Below are positions 61,251 through 64,000 of a DNA stretch of 64,000 nucleotides, one piece after another. Location of the stretch: the NCBI RefSeq assembly GCF_007747215.1, contig NZ_CP036273.1, forward strand, positions 5,502,322 through 5,566,321. Direction: 5' to 3'. Under the pieces are notes generated by a model that was not told the origin of the DNA, searched no databases, and saw only the letters and a program-made list of their open reading frames with translations. The DNA is from Urbifossiella limnaea. GTDB taxonomy: Bacteria > Planctomycetota > Planctomycetia > Gemmatales > Gemmataceae. Every line of letters starts with the position of its first letter. Position 1 is the first letter of the stretch. Both the position numbers and the translations under genes were made by a program.

Positions 61251-62228
61251 CTACGCCGCGAGCGGCGAAGCCCCGAGCCCCGACAATCGATCGATTCCGG
61301 GTGCCGCCCGTGCCGCCGTCATGCCACTCACCAGGTCGTACACCTCGCGGTTCAACGGCGCCGGCTCCCCCGTGGCGTCGGCGAGCCACAGCAGGTGGCC
61401 GGTGTAGTTGTCGAGCTCGGTCCGCCCCTTGGCGATCTCGCCGGCCATCGAACAGTACGTGCCGCGCAGCGACGGCTCGAACCGCCTCGCCATCAGCCCC
61501 GCGAGCCACTTCCGCCGCAGGATCCACGCCACCGTCCGCGGCGCGAACGGCCCCACCTTGCCGAGCGGCACGCCGGCCGCGCTCAGGATGCGGTAGTTCT
61601 CCTGGAGCAGCGCGAAGAACAGCCGCCGCGCCGCCGGCACCGACAGGAGCTGGCCGTTGTCGATCCCCGCGGCCGCGGCCAGCGGCGAGATTGCGGCGTT
61701 GTACATCAGCTTCGCGTACTTGAACGGCGCGATCTGGTTCACGCGCACGACGCGGAACAGGCCGGCGCCCGAAAGCTCGGCGGGGGTCGCCCCCGTGCCC
61801 CCGTCGCGCCCCCCGAGGTGGAGCTCGCCGGGGCGCGTGACGCGCGTGTGCGGCCGGTCGGCGGCGCACTCGGACACGAACGACGCGATCCCCTCCCGCG
61901 CGTGCCCGTGCGCCGCGAGCTGCGGGTCGAAGCCGTTCTGGATGGGAATCAGGTTCACGTCCGCTGGCAGTTTGGCGAGCACGGCGGCGTTGTCGTAACA
62001 CTTCGTGCACAGCAGCACGGTCGAGCGCGGCTGCGGCGCCCACTCGGCGAACGGCACGAACTCCGCGGCCAGCGGCGGGCGGTCGTCCACGCGGACGCCG
62101 TCGCGGCGGCCGGCGGCGACCTTCGCGGGGTTCGCTTCCACGAATCGCACGGCCGTACCGCCGGCCCGCAGGGCGTAGCCGACGGCGCACCCGATGCCGC
62201 CCGCGCCGACGATGGTCACCGGTTCCAT
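61251..62228 (-). CDS. panE: Ketopantoate reductase PanE (ApbA)
   Basis: PanE reduces ketopantoate to pantoate with NADPH, the second step of pantothenate synthesis after PanB (44978-45781). The 325-residue sequence has the Rossmann motif VGAGGIGCAVG (7-17), LCTKCYDN, IQNGFDP, catalytic lysine in FKYAKLMYNAAISPL and the late GRTELDNYTGHLL, equivalent to the substrate-binding region. The promoter (62235-62264) is so near the ATG that the message is probably leaderless. Confidence 0.92.
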   Translation of the reverse strand: MEPVTIVGAGGIGCAVGYALRAGGTAVRFVEANPAKVAAGRRDGVRVDDRPPLAAEFVPFAEWAPQPRSTVLLCTKCYDNAAVLAKLPADVNLIPIQNGFDPQLAAHGHAREGIASFVSECAADRPHTRVTRPGELHLGGRDGGTGATPAELSGAGLFRVVRVNQIAPFKYAKLMYNAAISPLAAAAGIDNGQLLSVPAARRLFFALLQENYRILSAAGVPLGKVGPFAPRTVAWILRRKWLAGLMARRFEPSLRGTYCSMAGEIAKGRTELDNYTGHLLWLADATGEPAPLNREVYDLVSGMTAARAAPGIDRLSGLGASPLAA

Positions 62229-62234
62229 GCCCGC

Positions 62235-62264
62235 AGGCTACCCCGCGGCGCCGCGGCGGGTCAA
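62235..62264 (-). promoter_or_regulatory. Sigma70-type promoter of panE, probably leaderless
   Basis: On the minus strand, TTGACC (62264-62259), 18 bp and TAGCCT (62240-62235). The predicted start of transcription coincides with the ATG at 62228. Confidence 0.5.
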
Positions 62265-62273
62265 TCGCGACGC

Positions 62274-62302
62274 TTGAATCGCCCCGCCGGTCCGGGTACG
62301 GT
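62274..62302 (+). promoter_or_regulatory. Sigma70-type promoter of the HAD-like gene
   Basis: TTGAAT (62274-62279), 17 bp and TACGGT (62297-62302), 41 bases before the ATG at 62344. It is back to back with the panE promoter. Confidence 0.45.
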
Positions 62303-62343
62303 ACAGGTCGGCCGCACCCGCCGCGCCGCCTCTCGGGACACTC

Positions 62344-63291
62344 ATGCCGATCTCGCTCGACCAGTACATCGAGGACCTCGACGGGCGGAAAGACCTCCCC
62401 TGGCCGGTCGCCCCGAAACTCGACCCGCCCAAGGCCAAGCCGCACATCACCCGGCTGCCGGTGAAGGCCGTCCTGTGGACGGTCTACGGCACGCTCGTCG
62501 CCGTCCCGCACGGCGAGCTGGTGTACGAGCCGCCGCCCGGCCCGCTCGGCGACTTCGTCTTCGAGAACGCCCTGGAGAAGACGATCAAGGAGTTCAAGAT
62601 GTGGAACTCCATGAGCCGCAAGCCGGGGAAGCCGTCCGAGTACATGGCGTCGCTCCACAAGAACGCCCTCGCCACGCTCCGCCTCACGCACGGCGGCGAG
62701 GCGCCCGCCGAGAAGGTGTGGGAGGACATCGTCCGCAAGCTGCAGCAGAAGGAGTACACCTACGACGCCGGGCTGTACGGCAGCGTCGAGGAGTACTGCC
62801 GCAAGATCGCCTACTTCTTCCACGCCAGCCTGCAAGGGGCCGGCGCCTACCCCGGGGCCGCCGACGCACTGCGGATGGTGGCTGAGGCCGGCCGCGCACA
62901 AGGGCTCCTGGACAACGGCCAGAGTTTCACCTTCGGCCAGCTGCGGCGCTGTCTACGCAAGGACGACCCCGGCTACGAGCCGAACCTGTTCGTGCGGCCG
63001 GAACTGCGCATTTTGTCAGCCGAGGTGAAGGCGCGGAAGCCGGCCGACGGCATCTGGAAGGCCGCGACGGCGGCGCTGGCGGCGAAGGGAATTCGGCCCG
63101 CGGAGACGCTGCACGTGGGGTCGAGCCTGCCGCGCGACATCGGGCCGGCGAAGAAGCACGGGTTCCGGACGGCCCTGTTCGCCGGCGACAAGAACTCGCT
63201 CGTCGCTGGCGGCGACCAACTCAAAGACCCGGCCCTTCGGCCGGACGTGCTGTTGACCGAGTTGACGCAGGTGATAGAAGTATTCGCCTGA
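62344..63291 (+). CDS. HAD-fold protein lacking catalytic aspartates
   Basis: A 315-residue protein with a HAD layout, C1-type cap and C-terminal Rossmann part. Motif I should read DxDGT or DxYGT but here is LWTVYGTLV (42-52): the nucleophile aspartate is Thr46. Motif II is LLDNGQS; motif III includes KARKPADGIW. Motif IV reads HVGSSLPRDIGPAKKHG, where the first aspartate is serine (260). The overall fold is kept but phosphatase chemistry is doubtful. It precedes a FabZ-like gene and trmB, 27 bases apart. Confidence 0.78.
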   Translation: MPISLDQYIEDLDGRKDLPWPVAPKLDPPKAKPHITRLPVKAVLWTVYGTLVAVPHGELVYEPPPGPLGDFVFENALEKTIKEFKMWNSMSRKPGKPSEYMASLHKNALATLRLTHGGEAPAEKVWEDIVRKLQQKEYTYDAGLYGSVEEYCRKIAYFFHASLQGAGAYPGAADALRMVAEAGRAQGLLDNGQSFTFGQLRRCLRKDDPGYEPNLFVRPELRILSAEVKARKPADGIWKAATAALAAKGIRPAETLHVGSSLPRDIGPAKKHGFRTALFAGDKNSLVAGGDQLKDPALRPDVLLTELTQVIEVFA

Positions 63292-63318
63292 GTCCAGCGG
63301 CCCGCCGGGAGGGGGCGC

Positions 63319-63822
63319 ATGAGCGCCGACGAGTTCGACGTTACCAGCCTCGACCTGTCGCACCCGATCGCCGGGATCGACGACATCCGAGCGGTCAACC
63401 CGCACCGGTTCGAGTTCGAGATGATATCGGCCGTGGTCCTGATCGACCGCGGCCGGCACCTCGTCGTAGGGTACAAGGATTTTGGCCCGAACGAGTTCTG
63501 GGCGCGCGGCCACATGCCCGGTTACCCGCTCCTGCCGGGCGTCCTGATGGTCGAGGCCGCGGCGCAGCTGTGCTGCTACTACACCGTCACGCAGCTGGTC
63601 AGCGCGCCGGGCTCACTGATGGGCCTCGGCGGCATCGAGGACACGAAGTTCCACCGCCCCGTCCGCCCCGGCGACCGACTGGTGCTCGTGGGCTGCGGGC
63701 TGAAGGTCCACCGCCGGCTGACGCGGTTCCGCGTGATCGGGTACGTGGGGGCCGAGAAGGCGTTCGAGACGACCGTGGTCGGCGTGCCGATCGGCAAGCG
63801 GGAGGAGCTCACGGGTGCGTAA
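63319..63822 (+). CDS. FabZ-like beta-hydroxyacyl-ACP dehydratase
   Basis: The 167-residue hot-dog protein has the FabZ signature WARGHMPGYPLLPGVLMVEA (His65, Glu79), the catalytic pair of the dehydratase that removes water from beta-hydroxyacyl-ACP in fatty-acid synthesis. Upstream text (YKDFGPNEFW) and downstream GIEDTKFHRPVRPGDRLVL are also typical. It could be the housekeeping FabZ or a paralogue. Its stop overlaps the following trmB start by eight bases. Confidence 0.9.
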   Translation: MSADEFDVTSLDLSHPIAGIDDIRAVNPHRFEFEMISAVVLIDRGRHLVVGYKDFGPNEFWARGHMPGYPLLPGVLMVEAAAQLCCYYTVTQLVSAPGSLMGLGGIEDTKFHRPVRPGDRLVLVGCGLKVHRRLTRFRVIGYVGAEKAFETTVVGVPIGKREELTGA

Positions 63823-64000
63823 GCCGCGGCGGTTGACCCCCGACGAGCTCGCACCGTTCGAGTGGCACCCGCCGCGCCGCTTCGGCCGCTGGGGCGTCGG
63901 CGAAGTGCGGTTAGAAGACGCGGTTCCGACTCCGCTCGCCGCACTCGACTGGCCCGCCCTGTTCGGCAACCCGAACCCCGTCGAGGTCGAGGTCGGCATG
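63815..64000 (+). CDS. trmB: tRNA (guanine-N7)-methyltransferase TrmB, N-terminal part
   Basis: Only 62 residues lie in the window. They end in WPALFGNPNPVEVEVGM, the lead-in to the SAM-binding motif of TrmB, which makes m7G46 in tRNA. The GTG at 63815 has GGAGGAG seven bases upstream and overlaps the end of the FabZ-like gene. Confidence 0.75.
   Translation, partial: MRKPRRLTPDELAPFEWHPPRRFGRWGVGEVRLEDAVPTPLAALDWPALFGNPNPVEVEVGM

Noticed and set aside
58885-62901. Extension of the CxxCH-protein frame to over 1300 residues
   Set aside because: The part beyond 61200 lies on the same strand as panE in another frame and is antisense to the HAD-like gene; the signal peptide begins at 61200.

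Overview
The window reads as chromosomal DNA of a planctomycete, most likely family Gemmataceae (inference). The main reasons are: base composition around 70% GC; two DUF1501 proteins with Tat-type leaders, one beside a CxxCH protein of the DUF1588/DUF1592 type; DUF1570, DUF4139 and DUF4838 proteins; ECF sigma factors, one of them carrying a membrane and peptidase extension; and three secreted proteins whose N-termini carry the LExR...PA motif of planctomycete extracellular proteins instead of a classical signal peptide. No rRNA, tRNA, CRISPR array, prophage or insertion sequence was recognised.

Layout. 1-161: the end of a tyrosine recombinase, followed by an AT-rich control region and a GntR/LacI-type hybrid regulator (to 1500). 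1585-5574: a two-gene unit of unknown function, the ribosome-assembly GTPase Der and an AAA+ ATPase. 5683-8707: a tightly coupled operon of an alpha/beta hydrolase, a PmtA/OlsG-like methyltransferase and a GH3-type acyl-adenylating enzyme. This is the best candidate in the window for an undescribed pathway. 8793-16235: a DUF1501 protein, a secreted metzincin, a transmembrane Ser/Thr kinase with TPR-like repeats that precedes it in an operon, and a SASA-type esterase. 16499-20767: a very large secretin. 20896-30849: peroxiredoxin, an efflux-type adaptor and ABC ATPase without a permease, glycosyltransferase, DUF4139 protein, NagA-like deacetylase and SDR enzyme. 31195-39464: secreted or surface proteins (transglutaminase-like, Pro-rich, and two FG-GAP paralogues). 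39545-47434: the ECF sigma-peptidase fusion, a BPL_N amidotransferase, an RNase HII-like protein, HIT, PLP-binding protein, PanB, a small secreted protein and an outer-membrane barrel. 47653-54989: small genes in a lower-GC patch, a pseudouridine synthase, a cysteine-less thioredoxin-fold protein, a DUF1570 peptidase, an ECF sigma/zinc anti-sigma pair, a HAD phosphatase and a Dps-like protein. 55048-64000: a secreted catabolic block (DUF4838, DUF1501, CxxCH protein), PanE, a HAD-like pseudoenzyme, a FabZ-like dehydratase and the start of trmB.

How the genes work together. Housekeeping genes (der, panB, panE, fabZ-like, trmB, pseudouridine synthase) alternate with cell-envelope and extracellular functions. 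Several neighbours appear translationally coupled through TGATG stop/start overlaps (2139, 6534, 7136, 53083). Convergent gene ends are usually closed by long perfect hairpins.

The non-coding DNA carries several families of palindromic elements whose arms are built from 7-10 bp tandem words. The clearest is an element of about 110 bp, present three times, with A-tracts repeated every 10 bp. A 17-bp palindrome and a close relative of it sit just upstream of two promoters that face secreted-protein genes. All functional calls are from reading the sequence; no database search was run.
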